In this document: positions 13,206-27,300 of the stretch, piece after piece | Layout: each line of letters opens with the position of its first letter | Position numbering within the stretch: the stretch's first letter is position 1 | From: Callaeas wilsoni | Taxonomy: Eukaryota; Chordata; Aves; Passeriformes; Callaeidae | NCBI GenBank assembly: GCA_013398955.1 | Contig: VWPU01002111.1 | Location: 124,001 to 188,000 of the forward strand | Reading direction: 5' to 3' | DNA: 64,000 bases | The notes under the pieces: model-generated | The model's database searches: none | Told to the model about the DNA's origin: nothing | The model's input: only the letters and a program-made list of their open reading frames with translations | Made by a program: the position numbers and the translations under genes

Positions 13206-13238
13206 CCTCCTCCTCCTCCTCCTCCTACTCCTCCTCCT
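13206..13238. repeat. CCT microsatellite
   Basis: About eleven CCT units with one CTA interruption. On the minus strand it is translated as a polyglycine run in a spurious frame. Confidence 0.95.
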
Positions 13239-16200
13239 GAACACATGAGAATCACTAGCAGTGCAGCAGGTGGGAGGCTTGGCTGTGCATGCACATTTTT
13301 AGCAGTAAAACCACCGGCAGTTTCCAACTGGGATGGAGTCAGCAGCAGCTCGAGTCTCTGTTCACATCTCCCAGCAAACACAGGAGGGACAGCCAAGCCA
13401 AGCCAGGGTGGCTGGACAGCAGGAGCTGCTGCTGGGCCCCTGGGAGCAGAAAGGAATGGTTTGGAGGCATCAGGAGAACTGATACATGTTTAAGGACAGT
13501 ATAAGAGCCAAATGTTCAAGGTGACATATTGGGAAGTGCAGCAGGGACAGGCTCAGGCTGTCCTTTGTTCACAGCAAAGGGCCCATCTCCAATTTTCACC
13601 TTTTCTGCTCACAGTTATGGCCAGTGCACACAGTGTGAAGGGCAGTGTCTCGAGGGGAGCGTGGCACTTCGACTGCAGCAGAGCAGGACAGGAAATCCCG
13701 AGCAGAAAGGCCCTGCCAAAAGCTCCATTAACACATCAGAAGTATCAGGTGTGATTTAGGAGTGCTAAAATTGTGGTTGTGTCCCTGAGGAGTCAGTGCC
13801 ACTGCAGGATCACAGGGTTTGGCAGGACAAGATGAGAAGTGACAGCTAAAACCAGTTACAAAGGTGTTACTGGTGTTTGAGGAGGAGCTGGGGTCTCTGG
13901 CATCCTCTGCCTTGTTAATGCCATAGCACTTTGCAACACTTCTCATGTTGCATTAGTAGTTTCCCAGGTTAAAGTTCAAATAAATCCTTGTTTTTGCTTC
14001 TGACGTGCCTCCTTTTAAAGTCTAAGGGGAGAAATTGGGAAGCAACATCTACTGCTCTTTCTTAGGCAGGTTATTCCATCTTAGAGGTTGTTTAGGAGGA
14101 TGCTATCCCTCCATAGGATTCAATGATCAGAAACTGGAATAAAACTGGGACATGAACCAGACTATAACAGTAGAATAATGAATAATTGTGCTATTTCAAA
14201 CCCATAGAACACAAAGAGAGGTTTTTAGCATATGAAAGACTCCAGGAAAATGCATGCAGCCAGACTGCTGGCATTTATAATGCTCCCAGCTCAGAAATTA
14301 TTCCCAGGACTTCAGTGAACAAGCTGACATCAGAAGAAGAGTGAGGAAGCAAGAGTGGGACACAACAAGAGCTCTGAAAGTGTCTTGGAAGAGATCCAAA
14401 GCAAAGTAAATGGTTTTCAAGTTCCAGGAGTGCAAAATTGAGCTCAGAGACCCCAAAGGCATCAAAGACAGCAGATACAGATGTTGATCTTTTCTGTTTT
14501 ACTTGTGCAGGAGAGATTGAATCCTTACCCTGGTGTTTGATGCTCTCCCTCCAGTACAGCTCCTTTGGGCATGAATGGAAGAAAACTGACTCTAACAACC
14601 TCAGTTACCTCCATCGCTCTGGTTTTCCCTACATCTTCTTTCTCCTGCTTCCCTAATGCTCACTTTGTCCAGATCATCTTCCCAGCCACAGAGGATGCGG
14701 GGAGTTTTTTGTGCAGCTGGCTGGTAGGATGGTCTGTGTAACCCCTATTCCCCCAGCATTTCCAGGGCTGGTTTCCATCTCATTTCCCACTGAGCTAATC
14801 CACATAGCTTGTAACACCTCACTTTTGAATAAGCTTCTCTAGACATCGATCAAGAAACTGGACTCGAGGAAATTCACTGGTGTGGAGGCAGACAGGCAGA
14901 GAGGTGCAGGTGTGAAATGCAAGATTCATGTACAGTCCTAAGAAAAACACCCCCATAACAGCCCCACCTGGCCCCACCCCACTGCAGTGGTGTCCATTAA
15001 TGAAACTTTATCCACTCCCAAGATATCTTTTTGGTTTTCAGCCCTTTAATTCTGGTCCAGCCAAGCTGTCAAGTCATGGAGAAAGGTCATAACAAGCTCT
15101 GTTGCTTGTTAACAGCATTGCTGGTTACTCCTGTGATTGTATCTTACTTCTGAGACAGAGATAACACCTCAAAAAGATGCTTGCAGCAAAAATATCTGTC
15201 ACTGAAAGGTCCTCAGCCTCTGCCAAAATCCACCTACACCAGGTGGGTCAAACTCTCAGTGCCTAAAATCTCGCAGCAGAAAAACTCCTTGGCTCGAGGA
15301 ATTGGGTTACAAAGCACTGGCACAGGCTCTGTGACACTACATGGACTAACATCCTTGATTTCAAGTAAATAAAACCACTCCTGCGACAAAGCTGAGGAAG
15401 ATAAATGGACAAGTTGTTTGTGCAGGCTGTCTGTCTCCTAATCAATAGCTCTGCTGGGACCCAATTTTGTTAAAGTCTGACCCTTCCTGTTGTATCTGAA
15501 ATAACCAGACAAAAGCAAATGTCCCTTGAAATTCCATCAAAATAGATCAAATCCCAAGACAGGCAGTGAGGGGATGTGAGCAATTTTCAAAAGCAGTTGA
15601 TACAGAAACATAAAGAAGCTCTGTCTCAAATCACCTGCGGTTACTAATTTGAACAGGCAGAACAGCAAGTTCAGAAGTGGGAATTTGGCTGCGCTGGTTT
15701 AAGTCACAAAGGAAGCAGAATAACCTGCAAATGCAGATGTTCCTCACTGCACTGCTCACCTTCCCCACTTCGTGAGCATTTCATGGGAATAATTTTCTGT
15801 TCTGCTGTGCAGGCACCCCTTTTACCTCCTTGCCTTTGCAGCCCACTGCTTTCACCTGCCAGTTGCCACAGCTTTGGGGTTTATACTCAGTGATAAATTC
15901 AGAACCATTCTGAACTAACTTAATGCAGGTTTGGCTTTGTTTGTAGGGTTTTTTTAAGGAATGTGGAAAGCACAGTTCCAAAGCTCTTCGACCTGTATAA
16001 ACAGAAACTGCCACTGCCAACCCCTGTGCAGGGTGTCCCTGTGAATGTGTCTCTTCCAAACGCTGTGATCCTGGTGTGCTGGAACCTTCACTTCTTCTGA
16101 CCTCTCCAGTTTCTTCTAACTGGAGCTTTGTCTGCAACAACTCTTCATCTGAGCTAAAAGGTTTCCATTTTATATGTCAAGGCAACTCTGGAGAGCTCCA

Positions 16201-18212
16201 CAGTGAACACAAATGTTACTTCTATCAGAGTGGTATTTCTATGCATTTTCCTACATTTTCCAAAGGGAACATATGTCATACTGAAAACATTAATTCTTGG
16301 GAGTTTCTAGAGAATGAACACACAGAAAGCCAAGGACTACTTGAAATATTTACAGGATGCAGTAATCATGTTTTATCTGACTTTTCTTGTAGGGTGGCTC
16401 CCACAGGAGTCTGACATGTTCCAATATTCCTTTAGCAGAATTTCTTAGCTCTATAGGATTTTTCCATAATGACAAGAAAGAATACTTGGACTCCTTGTCT
16501 AAAAATCTCAATTCTCTTAAGGTAAACCTCTTTCTCCTTGGTATTGATGTGACAATCTGCTTTCTAAGTGTGATGTATTTGCTGCTAAGTTTTCAAAGGC
16601 TGGCTGTACGAACACCCAGGCTGCCAGCCTGCATGTAACCGCCAAAATTACACACCCAGAATAAAGGCACAGGAATGTGCACAATGCTCCATCTTTCACC
16701 TTTGAAAAATCTATACTGATACTTTTTGTGCTGCTCTGCTTTAGGGTTAGGGTTTAAATCAATGTTCAGGAAGGTTTGTTTCTGAAGCAGGGGCAAGTTA
16801 TGGCAAGTATCCAGCACACCCTGAAGCAGTGACTGCAAAGGAGGAGGAACATTTTTATCAGTATCTGCATGGTTTGTTGCAGACACATCTCAGCTGATGG
16901 CAAGGAAAGGAGTGTTACACAACAATTGCCTCCATGTCATATGGGTAAAAGCCAGACTCGGAGCTATTCAATATTCCACCTGATAAAATGTAAAGTAGCT
17001 ACTCAGCCTGCAGGAGGGAGACATGGAAAAGGCAGTAGGTTAATCTCCAGCTCCTCTCAGCACAGGGTTGTGACTCATGTAAGGCTTTGCCTGAGTTATC
17101 AAGCCCCAGAGGAGATGAACAGTGGTTTGTCACATCACAGTGAGGTGATCTCTGGCTGCACTGTTTCTGCACAAAACACTCCTGCAAGGAAACCATCAGC
17201 ATTCTGCCAAAAGCAGAAACAGCCAAGATGGTGCTAGACTTGGTTACCTCGGCAGCCAACAGAAAATGCAGCTTTGCTCCAGTGGATTTGCCTCTTTGGT
17301 CACGAGGTGCTGTTCTTCTCTGTGCTGGGGACACAGAACAACAACTGACAAAAAGAAACCACAAGCAGACAAATGGGCAGAAATTATCTGTTATTTCTGA
17401 GCATTTCAATACAGTATTTCTTTTTCTTACAAGTCTGTCAGCCCGAGTGTCCAGCTGTGCCTTTGTCTTGCTGTGGGACGTGCGATGCGAGTTTGAGCAC
17501 TGCAGTTGTGCAGACAGACGGCTCACCCAGACACAGGCTGTGGCTGTGGAGTTTGATTGACTTGTCCATACAGAAATGATGGGGCATTAAAAAAACATAA
17601 CACATCTGCTATTCGGGTTGCTGCTTCTTTTGGAGTGTGTGGAGTTTTCTTCCAGAGATTTCCAGGGAAAAGCAATGTCTTCGGCTGCTTCCGCCCCAGC
17701 CATCAGGGCACGAACTCTGTGTGTGGAAAGGATGAGGCCACTGAGCAAATGAATAAATCAGTATCAAGGTCTGAGAAGGAATGGCACAGAATTAATCCCT
17801 TTCCCCTGTAAACATTTTGTTCCGTGCCAGTGAATTTCTTCATCGCCCAGGTCTTTGTACCACTGAGCCTCCGTGAAATGTAAATGTAGGAGCTGAGGAA
17901 TTGTTCCTCTCTCCATTCCCCATGGAAACATTCCTGGGGACATGAAGAACTGATCCCCCATGAACACTCCCCACCTGCTCCACTACTGCTGCAGTTATGT
18001 GTTAATCCATGAAGGATGGCTGAGGAACAGTCCATGGAATTGGCTTTTATCCATATGGATTGCACGGGAATCACCCTGACTGCTTTGCAGAGGAGGCTTT
18101 GCAGGACTGATGGTGCCTGAAGGATGAACAGAGGTCTCTGCCTGCCCCAAGAGAAGTAACCAGAGACCAGCCATAAAACCGTAACTTTTGTACTGATGTA
18201 GTCAGGACTTAC

Positions 18213-18368
18213 CTCTTCTATTGGCCTCATAACACCCAGAGACATCACAGCCCCCCGGATATCCAGGCTGCCCAGGCTGCCCTCTGACACCAGGGAAACC
18301 TGGAGGACCAGCGTTCCCAGGGTAACCCTTCGGACCTGGTTTCCCCTGCACAACTTCTCCTGGTGGGC
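18213..18368 (-). CDS. COL20A1: COL20A1 exon 36: end of COL2 and cysteine tail
   Basis: 156 bp, phase 1 start, after TTCTGCAG. Encodes [39 protein letters not shown] and [12 protein letters not shown]. The GG-C-x3-GCY tail resembles the C-terminal segment of collagens XII and XIV. A GTAAGT donor lies directly after AGAAGAG, suggesting a further exon. If it is not used, reading continues GKS and meets TGA at 18202-18204. Confidence 0.92.
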
Positions 18369-21300
18369 CTGCAGAAGGAGAAGCACTGTAAGCTGTAGCA
18401 CATCTGCTCTAGCAGTGTAATACCTCTTCTGTATTTTCCTCCATCCTACATGGCAGGTAATTTTCTGGGCATGGCTTCCTCATTTTGGTGGACAATAGGA
18501 CCTGCCTGTTGAAAAACCTGTTCTGAATCCTGGTAACCGAATCCCAGTATTCTTGACCTTAAGGGTGCCCGGCTTGGCTAAAAATGGAGCCTGGTTATGA
18601 AAACCCAAAATCCACCCACATGTTAATGCAGAGAATCACCTTAACCCCAGGATCCATCCAAGAGTCATTGGGGTTTGTGTCTTTACATCTCAACTACAGA
18701 AAATTAAATGAGAAGAACGTGTTTGACCACACTCTTTTGACAGCACCTGGTTTGTTATGCCAGTGGCAAACTTCCCACAGATTCCAAGTAGCAGGGATCA
18801 GGGTGGAGGAGCACGCCAAATCCTCACAGATTACTCACAAACCCTTATGCTCCATGAGCTGAATTTTCAGAGCTTCTATCCCCTGAGCATCTGCTCTTGC
18901 ATGCAAAAAGGCAGCAAAACTAAAACTCCCTGGACATGTCTCAGGTCCTTAAAATACATCATCCCCTGGGAACAGGTACCAGAGGGAAGAAGCTGCCTGG
19001 AGTAATCTCTTGCACCTTAGCAGAGAGGAACCATCGAGGATGTGCCAGTAGGTGGGAAGGTCAGTCCAACCCCACCACAGTGCTCCTTCAGCTTTGAGTC
19101 TGAGAGCTGGTGGCCATCACAAGGCCTTGCTGGATCAATAAACAGAGGTTGTGGTCACTCTACCTGTTCTGCCTCTGGGTCCTTGGCTCCCTTCCTCACT
19201 GGCTCCAGACATCCCTTTTTCTCCTTTGGGCCCTGGGGCACCTATTCACAGATAAGAGATAAGTGTTGCTTCGCTGTATTTTGAATTTCACCCTGAATTG
19301 AGGCCCCTGCAGTCTCCTCATGTGTCAAAGCAGAGTCACAGCCCTTGACAACACTGAGGAACATCCATTTGCTTTCATTCAGTCTGGGCACCTACTCTTG
19401 CAGTGCCCAACAGGGCATGGATTTCTTTGATCCAAGCAGCACTGATCTGCAGCCCAATAGGGGTGAGAATGAACATTTTTAACAGAGAAATTAATAGTAA
19501 TAGTGTAACTGCACCAGCCTGAGGGTCAGGTCCACCTCTGTGCTCTTCGTGTGGATCAAATAAATCACAAAGCTGAACTGTCTCTTTGACCAGGTGCTGG
19601 TTAGCCAGGATTGATGTTTTCATGTTAAATTACTCAGGAAACCAGTACCTCTCAGAGAAAACAGGTACATTTTGACAAAATATGAGTTTTCATTGTTTTA
19701 AGATGAAAATATTTTGATCAGCCATGTCCTTCAGGTGGTTTTTCATTGTGATCCATCTTCTGCCCTCTCCTGCTTGACAGGCTGGAAAAATCTGCAGGTT
19801 GTTACTCCCTTCTCTCTGAAGTGACATTTCAATAAGCGCTGCAGATACCAGCTAAGACTGATTACTGCAGGAGGAAGGAGTTAAACAGAACATTTCCAGT
19901 TACTCAGAGGTGTTAGGACACCGCTGAAACCAATGTTTTTCTGTTTATTTTGACAGACAGTTACTTGAGCCACTGACAAACATTGTCTGCGAACCCAAGC
20001 AAAACCTCTTCCCACCTTTCACTCACTCCTGTGCAGTAACTGAGGCCACTCCTGAGATTACATCAATCTGTTTCTTTAGTTGTGTCTGGGCCTTTCATTG
20101 TCAAACTACTGCTCCAGAAACTTAGCTCCCCTTTAAAGGTTGCTTCAGTTGCCTCATGCCTTCCATCAGTGTTTTCCAACACCTCTCATTTCTGCTCAAA
20201 GCTGAGCTGTTCCACCACCATGTGTTCACCCAAATGGCTGCCTTTCTGTAGGAAAAGCCTCCTGCCCTCTAAAATTAAACTCTCCATCCCCCCAAACCTA
20301 CAAATGGTGCTTAAACTGGCCTTTCCCTGCATGCAGAGCTTGAAAATAGAGTGGGCTGCATCTGGCTTCTCCCTGCTCATTGAGATTCATAATTGGGGTG
20401 TCTCTTCCTAGAATTAAGAAGTCCAAAAGGAAAACAGCAATGAAATGAGATAATATAATGGATTATCTTGACAGTACTGCTTGAGGCACTGAGATGTTTA
20501 GGTAAAGCATCAAAGATGCAGTGAAAAATGCTTATGAACACTTCTGTCCTTACCTCTCTCTCCTGGATACCCATCTTTGCCTGGCTGTCCAGGGCTGCCG
20601 TTTTCTCCTCTTTCTCCACTGTTGCCAGGTGGGCCTGGAGGACCTGGTGGTCCTGGTTCTCCTGGTTTTAACCTTTCCTCCCAAATGGGAACTGGCTTCC
20701 TTGCATGTTCATGTATGAATGAATCAAATTTCAATACATGAGCTGAGAAGGCAAGACAGAAAATAAACCTTTTCTTGGCTGGGAAATTCAGAAGAGAGGT
20801 AAAAATCAAAGGATTTTGCCTAAAAAGGGACTTAGAATGATCAGCCAGTGCTAAAAAGCTGTCAGTCCAAACTGAGAAAGGCAGAAGATGAAGATGGGCA
20901 GCTGAGTGATGACTTTGCTGCCTGACCTTGGACAAGCCACGGCTTCTCTTCACGCATCACAGCACAGGAGCTTTACAAAACTGCCTCGTCTCGGGAGGAA
21001 TCAGCACATATCACTGAAAGAATAATTTCTCTCAAATTAGTTTCAAGATTTTCCATTTAAGAACTAAAGGAGGCTTTGCAAAACACAAACGGGTTTTGCA
21101 AATAAATATTTCACAGGTTTCTCCTGTGCTAATGCCACCTGATAAAGCCAAAGTAGCACTTAGAGCCCGAGATGGGACATTTGCTGTCCCTGGTGCTCAG
21201 CAGGGCACAGGGTGGTGGAGCTCCTGGGATCACTACAGCTTCAGGCTGTCTCTCCTCTGGTTTTCCACTTCTGGAGAGTCACAGGATCACAGAATCACAG

Positions 21301-24300
21301 AATGGTTTGACTTAGAAGGGCCCTTAAAGCTCATCTCATTCCACCCCCTGCCATGGGCAGGGATACCTTCCACTATCCCAGGGTGCTCCAAGCCCTGTCC
21401 AACCTGGCCTCGGACACTTCCAGGGATGGGGCAGCCACAGCTTCTCTGGGCAAACCGTGCCAGGGCCTCCCCACCCTCACAGGGAAGAATTTTATACCTG
21501 ATACAAATCCAATCTTTCAGCTTAAATCCCTTTCTCGTTGTCCGATCCCTACATGAACAGACTCAGGAGTTGGGCTGGTTCTACTCACTCTGAATCATCC
21601 GCTCACAAGCCTGGCTAACGAGCTGGTAAATTGTGGCCAAAGACTGTGGTTCCCCCTAAAATGAAGCATTTTTTTAAAATTAAGAAAAAAAGGAAGTATT
21701 AATGTATTTTAGAAAGGATCGATCGCATAATGCATGATAGCTTTCAGCCCATTCATTTTCTCAGCTTGAGTTCCAGAGATATTAATTACTGTGAAATGCA
21801 GCTCTATTTATTTATCATGAAGCTCTGAAACCAGAAAATTGAAATTGGAAACATCAATAATTGCTTTTCTCTTGCACATCAAAAGGCCCTGACCGAATCT
21901 AAATAATTACCGAAAAAGGGAGAGCAAATTTCACCCTCAAATTTTATCAGAAAAGATGCTAAGTCTATAACTCAGTGTTCTGTGATATGTAAAACATTTA
22001 GTATGATCAGATATTACAAAGTCCTATCTTTGACTCCATCTTCTATGAATATTGATTCTTATTGTATTTTGAATAAATCATAGATGATGGGCCCTTCAGA
22101 AAGTTTTAGTAAAGTAGGGAAAAGTGATAAAGATGCAAAAACCTGCTTAAAAATAAACACTGACTGTGAAAATTCATACCTAAAGCACCTACTTCCAGAA
22201 CTGTTTATAAAGCATACATCTCTGGCTGGATCACAGTGCAGATAATCCAGGCTTAAAAAATCTGCTCTGTTCAACACCCAAGGGAGGGGGAAAGCTCCAA
22301 CGTAAAAAAAAAGTCTTGAAAAGGACAAGCTGGTGGGATTGGAAAGAAAATGCTCTTAAAAATTATAATTCTGAGGCATTAACTTGAGACAAAAGAACCT
22401 CATCTCAGTCTAAAGACAAATTTGCATAAGTCAGTCTTGGCAATGACTCCTAGAAGACACGGCATTTTGATTTAACCAGAAGTCAGGATGAGAAAAACTT
22501 AGAAAACTTCTTTTCCCAACAAAATAACCTTCCAAGGTAGTGTGGATGTCCTGACTGCCAAGGTTCTGTGCTGGGGCACGGACAATGATGATTACAAATG
22601 AGTCCCCTTCTGCAACACATTAAACCAGAACAAAGTGGAGCCAAGTGGGTTTGGTTTTCCCCTTCTCAGCAAAGAATGGATTTGCATTTGACATTTCTGC
22701 TTCATTGCTACAGGTGATTGCTACTGAGGAGCTCCTGACTGCGGTGGGATTATTTATATCCGCCAGCCCAGCCCATGCAGGTGAAAGGAAAGGCAACAAG
22801 CAAAAGGTACAACCAACACTGGAGAGGTTTGGCTTATAACTGTGAGCAAAGGTTGCAATTCAGATTACCACACCCACTCAAAAGAGTGTGGGATGCATTG
22901 ACAGTGTCACCTGGCACCAGAAAAACTCACTTTCTCTCCTCTTTCTCCTTTGGGACCTGGCAGCCCCTATAGAGAAATAAAAAAAAAAAATAAAGATGTC
23001 TAAGGAAAGGAAGAACAGAAAACAAACAAACAAATAAATTCAGAGGAGGTGTGGGTTACATTAGTGGAACACGGAGCACAAAGTTTGTTTATCCCACTCT
23101 TTTTGTTTCCTTGACCTCATGGCAGTGACTGTAAGAGCTTTAAGTTCATAGGAGCACTTTGTTTCTAAAGAAAAATAATAATAAATCAGTAACTGGAGCA
23201 GTGGGATAAGCACCATCAACAGAGATGCAGAAATTTCTCGGATGCGATCTTAGAACATATTTCCCAAGAGGACACGTGGTTTTTAACATCTGAGGAGCAG
23301 AAATATGTGTGACATTTAGATCTGTGGTTTCACCTACAAGCCCAATGCTGGCTGCTCCAGCTCAGGAGTGACTCTCTTGCTTTATTTTATAATCTTACAC
23401 CAGAAATTTATTTAGGTTTTGTGTAGCAGGTGAATCTACAGAGGGCGAAGGGAGGCAAGATTTGTTGAATGCTTTATCAACAGAGTAGTAGCCCGGGCTT
23501 TGAATGCCCGGACATCGCCTTAAGAAGGATGAGTGTGAATTTAAACCATTCTTCAGACTCTGAGGGAGAGCTGCTGTGGGAACAGCTCCTTTCCATTCAA
23601 TTATTCCATGTCTTGGCCTTCTTTGAGACCCAAAACCAGAAACTTACTGTTGGCCCAACATCACCCGGAGGTCCCTTCTCGCCACTGCTGCCTCGGGTGC
23701 CTGTGGCTCCTTGGAAACCCTGCAGACATTACAGATTAAAAATCCAGTTATCTCCTAACTGTTCAAGGGGCTCCAGGGGCACCAGCAGTGGGAATTTAGA
23801 GGACTCAAGCAAGGGAACAGTAGCCTTAAGTTTCCTGTCAAGCCACGAGCCCACTGTGAAAAGCACATCGTGTCTGAGTCATGTTCACATCACTTCCCAT
23901 CACCGTCTCAGTTATGGCCAAGCCAGCAAAGCTGAGTTTTACCAACAAACTGCAATGTAGTTTATACCCTACAGGCTTTTGATGCTTCATTATATATTCA
24001 GATTTAGACACAGCCTAGAGCACAACCGTTTTCTTCAGCCTCCCAATACCACATGGTTGTTTTCTTTTTCCTTTAAAACCTGTGCTGGCCTGTAACACTT
24101 TACAACATTAACAGCAGCTTAGAGAGTGGGATGTGCCTTCTGTGGTCATCTCCTCTTTGTGAACCATCTGTGCCTTTTGGAGCCATTAAGGAAGAAAAAC
24201 ATTAGCCAAAAACGACTAGCAGAAATACTTTGTTTCAGAATTTTCTGGCTATTACATTCAAACTCAGTAGATATCAGCAACTTTTCTGAACAGTGAAAAA

Positions 24301-27300
24301 GAGAAAAGTTTTCAAGGCAACACCAGAACATATTTCAGAGCCTGATCTGAAGGTGACAGTGCTTTCTCATATTTAAAAAGCTGAGGCTCAATCCTGCCAG
24401 CTCCACATATCCCCAGGATGAACAAGTCAAAGTTATGAGCTGAATCCAACCTTGGCTCCCATAAATAACTTAGCACAACTACTGCCAAATTCCTTATAAT
24501 TCAGCAGTGAGACTTAGCTGTGAGATTCAGCTGTGAGAATCAGTAACTTATCAGGTCCACCAGCCATCAACTAAACCCAAATTTGGTTCAGTTTCCCAAG
24601 TAAAATGAAATGTTCCTGTGGTGCCCTCCAATTAGCAGCTGTAAATCAACAGATCTCAAAGTTCTGCTACCCTGGGCACGACAGAGTGCAACTACACCCC
24701 TCTACATCCAGCCCTGGCAGCAGATCCTGGCAGTGATGTGGGCAGAAACCTTTCACACTGCCTGCATCCTCCAGCTCCTGCTGATTTCAGTCTAACAAGC
24801 CAAATCACCTCCAACTCACCCAACAGTTGGAAAACAGTAGTGTCAGGACAGTGAAAACAGCAAAATAAGAATGTCCTCACTGAGATGAAGCCTCCTCAGG
24901 ACTTGCCAGAGGAAGCCAAGGGTTTTCTTCACGCACTGAGAGTGGCAGGGAAAGGGGGCACCTGCAGGATGTGCCAGGTGTTCCCTGTGGTACCCCAGGA
25001 AGGGCGTTTGCCCTGACACTTCCAGGTGGAACCACAAAACTCTGCTGAGGAAGAGATTTGAGAGTGCATCACTCACAGGGAGTACTCACCCTTGGTCCAG
25101 GAGGTCCTGGAGGCCCAGCTGTGCCTTCTAGTCCCCTCACCCCCTGCAAAGCCAAATCCAGTCATTTACTAACGAGAGGATTCTAAGAGACCTCATAAGC
25201 AGTGAGATGTTTTTCCATGTGCTGCTTTTAACAGGAACTTGCTAAAAATGCATAAGAAAGCATCTGTCGAGCCGCAAGAAGGGCGGCATCTGCTCACATT
25301 TGGCCAAACCTGAAACGATCCCATTTTTTTCCCCCAATCCCTTTGGCTTTGTGAAAAGACCATTCACTTCTGCACTGAGTGCCTTGGGATGTTTTGGATC
25401 TCTGCTGGGACACTCACAGCAGATTTTTAGGCACCCACACAGATAACTTCAGGGGTGAGGTGTTTTACCTTTGCGCCTTGAAGTCCATCCCTGCCTGGAG
25501 CTCCCTGCACGCCAGGAATGCCCTGTAAATCAGAATGGCTGGGTAAAGTCAGCATCTGATTATCATTGCCCTAATTCATCTTGTAGCAGGGGACAGAAGA
25601 AAAAGGTCAAAGAAGAAACAGAGTTGTTCATTAAACAGAGCAAGGAATGTTATCCCAGCTTTGATTCCATCATATCCAGCTTCCAGATAGGTGTATCTTT
25701 CTTACATCAAGTGACTCAGTTTCCCTTGGGAAAGTGATGGCATTCAAAATTGACAGACAGCTCCCAAGCATGCAAGAGCAAAACCTCTATGACTTTACAG
25801 TCTTGCTTAAACTCAGAAAAAAAGGGCAAATCTTTGAGACAAGTAGGAGTGGTGTTTACCATTACCTGCATGCCAGGGATTCCAGTGTCTCCCTTCTCTC
25901 CTTTAATTCCTGGTGGCCCCTTGGATTAAAACAGAAGCACACAGTTGGGTGTGTGGCAGAACCCTTTAAGGCAAAGAGCATCCTGCTGCTCCACATCCAT
26001 GTCCCAGGTTGTTCCTGCTCCCTGCAGTGTTCCAGGGTAATTTACAGCCACAGCATGTGCACAGGGATTCTGCCATCCCAGACACGTGGCAGCCCTTGCC
26101 ACTACTCCCTGCCAAGCAGTGATGATCACTGGAAAGAAAAATGCCTGAATATTCATAGAATATCCTGAGTTGGAAGGGACCCCACTGGGCTGCTCTCAAT
26201 AAAAGCCCATTAAGGAGAGTCTGGACAAAAGCAGGCTTTGGCCAGAATGATTAAGTGCAGGGCCTCGTCAGCATAAAACCCATTGATTGTCATCTCTCCC
26301 TCTGCAGCTGTTCAGCTGCTAGTGAGGATGATGTAAATACATAAATCACAGCATTGACACCCATTTCTGAGGCAGGTTCTAACTGCAAAGAACGAGTGAC
26401 AAAAAAAGGCAATGGAAAAGGTCACATACCACAGGGCCCTGAACTGTGATTCCTTGGGAACCTGGAGAGCCTTGCTGGCCACTGGGACCTGCTGGTCCTA
26501 CTTGTCCAGGTGGGCCTGGTTCACCCTGAAACCAAAGACAAGGAAACAATAGCAGGGGAAGGAAGTGGCTGGTGCCTGCTGTCCTCATGGGCTGCGCTGC
26601 ACAACCTGGGTCAGCATGAACCATCCACGGGATTCAAGATGAAGTTGGGCCACTGAGGGCATCTCCAGGGACCTCAGCTGCCTTTGTATTTTAGGTCCAA
26701 GGTTTTAGTTCATCTTTCATGAGAGCAGACAGCAAAGCTGCAGAGGGTGCTTTGCAGAGCACAATTCACTTTCCCAAGCAGTTATTCCTGTTATTCAAGG
26801 TGGTCAGAGAGCAAAGGAAAACGTTCCTTAGCCCTTTGCAGTGGTCTGTATCCATTCTCATTCCTTCCCTCAAATCTTTCCTCTGTAGCCATGCTGCTTT
26901 CCCAGATATCATCCCGAAAAATGGGACCAGTGGGCTGCTCTGGCTGCGCCCCGTGCTGATCCGTGGAGCTGTGAACACTTGCACCAGGGTTTGCTCCCAC
27001 CCCCAGGGCTGGGGGATTCAGACCCAGCCATTCCTCGTGCTCTCCTCAGGGCTGTGGTTCCCTCTCTGCCTCCCTCCTCTCGAAGCTCTGCCCAGGGCAG
27101 TACCAGTGCGTGGGGTCGGGAGGCTTGGCAGAAACAACCACAGCACAAAGGCTGACCCTGTCCCAGCACAGCTGCTCTCAGAGGACATTGCTGACCACAT
27201 ACAGTGCATTAATTCAGCACAATCGGGCTCATCATCTCCATTTCCAAAGCCCAACTGAGCATTTAATTAATAACGAGTGCTCCATCCCATCCTCCTCGAC

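Larger units (their letters stand above)
11491..18212. other. Intergenic region between CHRNA4 and COL20A1 3' ends
   Basis: No recognisable exon. The region contains a GA repeat (11908-11921), a degraded CR1 piece (11934-12060), three copies of a 12-base GC-rich unit (12411-12446), a purine-rich stretch near 12774-12800 and a CCT microsatellite (13206-13238). It should also hold the unidentified last exon or 3' UTR of COL20A1. I saw no AATAAA on the minus strand between 11.5 and 18.2 kb. Confidence 0.6.

Noticed and set aside
16798..16832. Possible terminal COL20A1 exon (VTASGCAGYLP then stop)
   Set aside because: The acceptor CCTTTGCAG is good and the phase fits, but the peptide has no known relative and no poly(A) signal follows. 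Left as an untested candidate.
17703..18401. 232-codon open frame on the minus strand
   Set aside because: It overlaps collagen exon 36 in another frame. The true frame gives perfect Gly-X-Y repeats and a cysteine tail.
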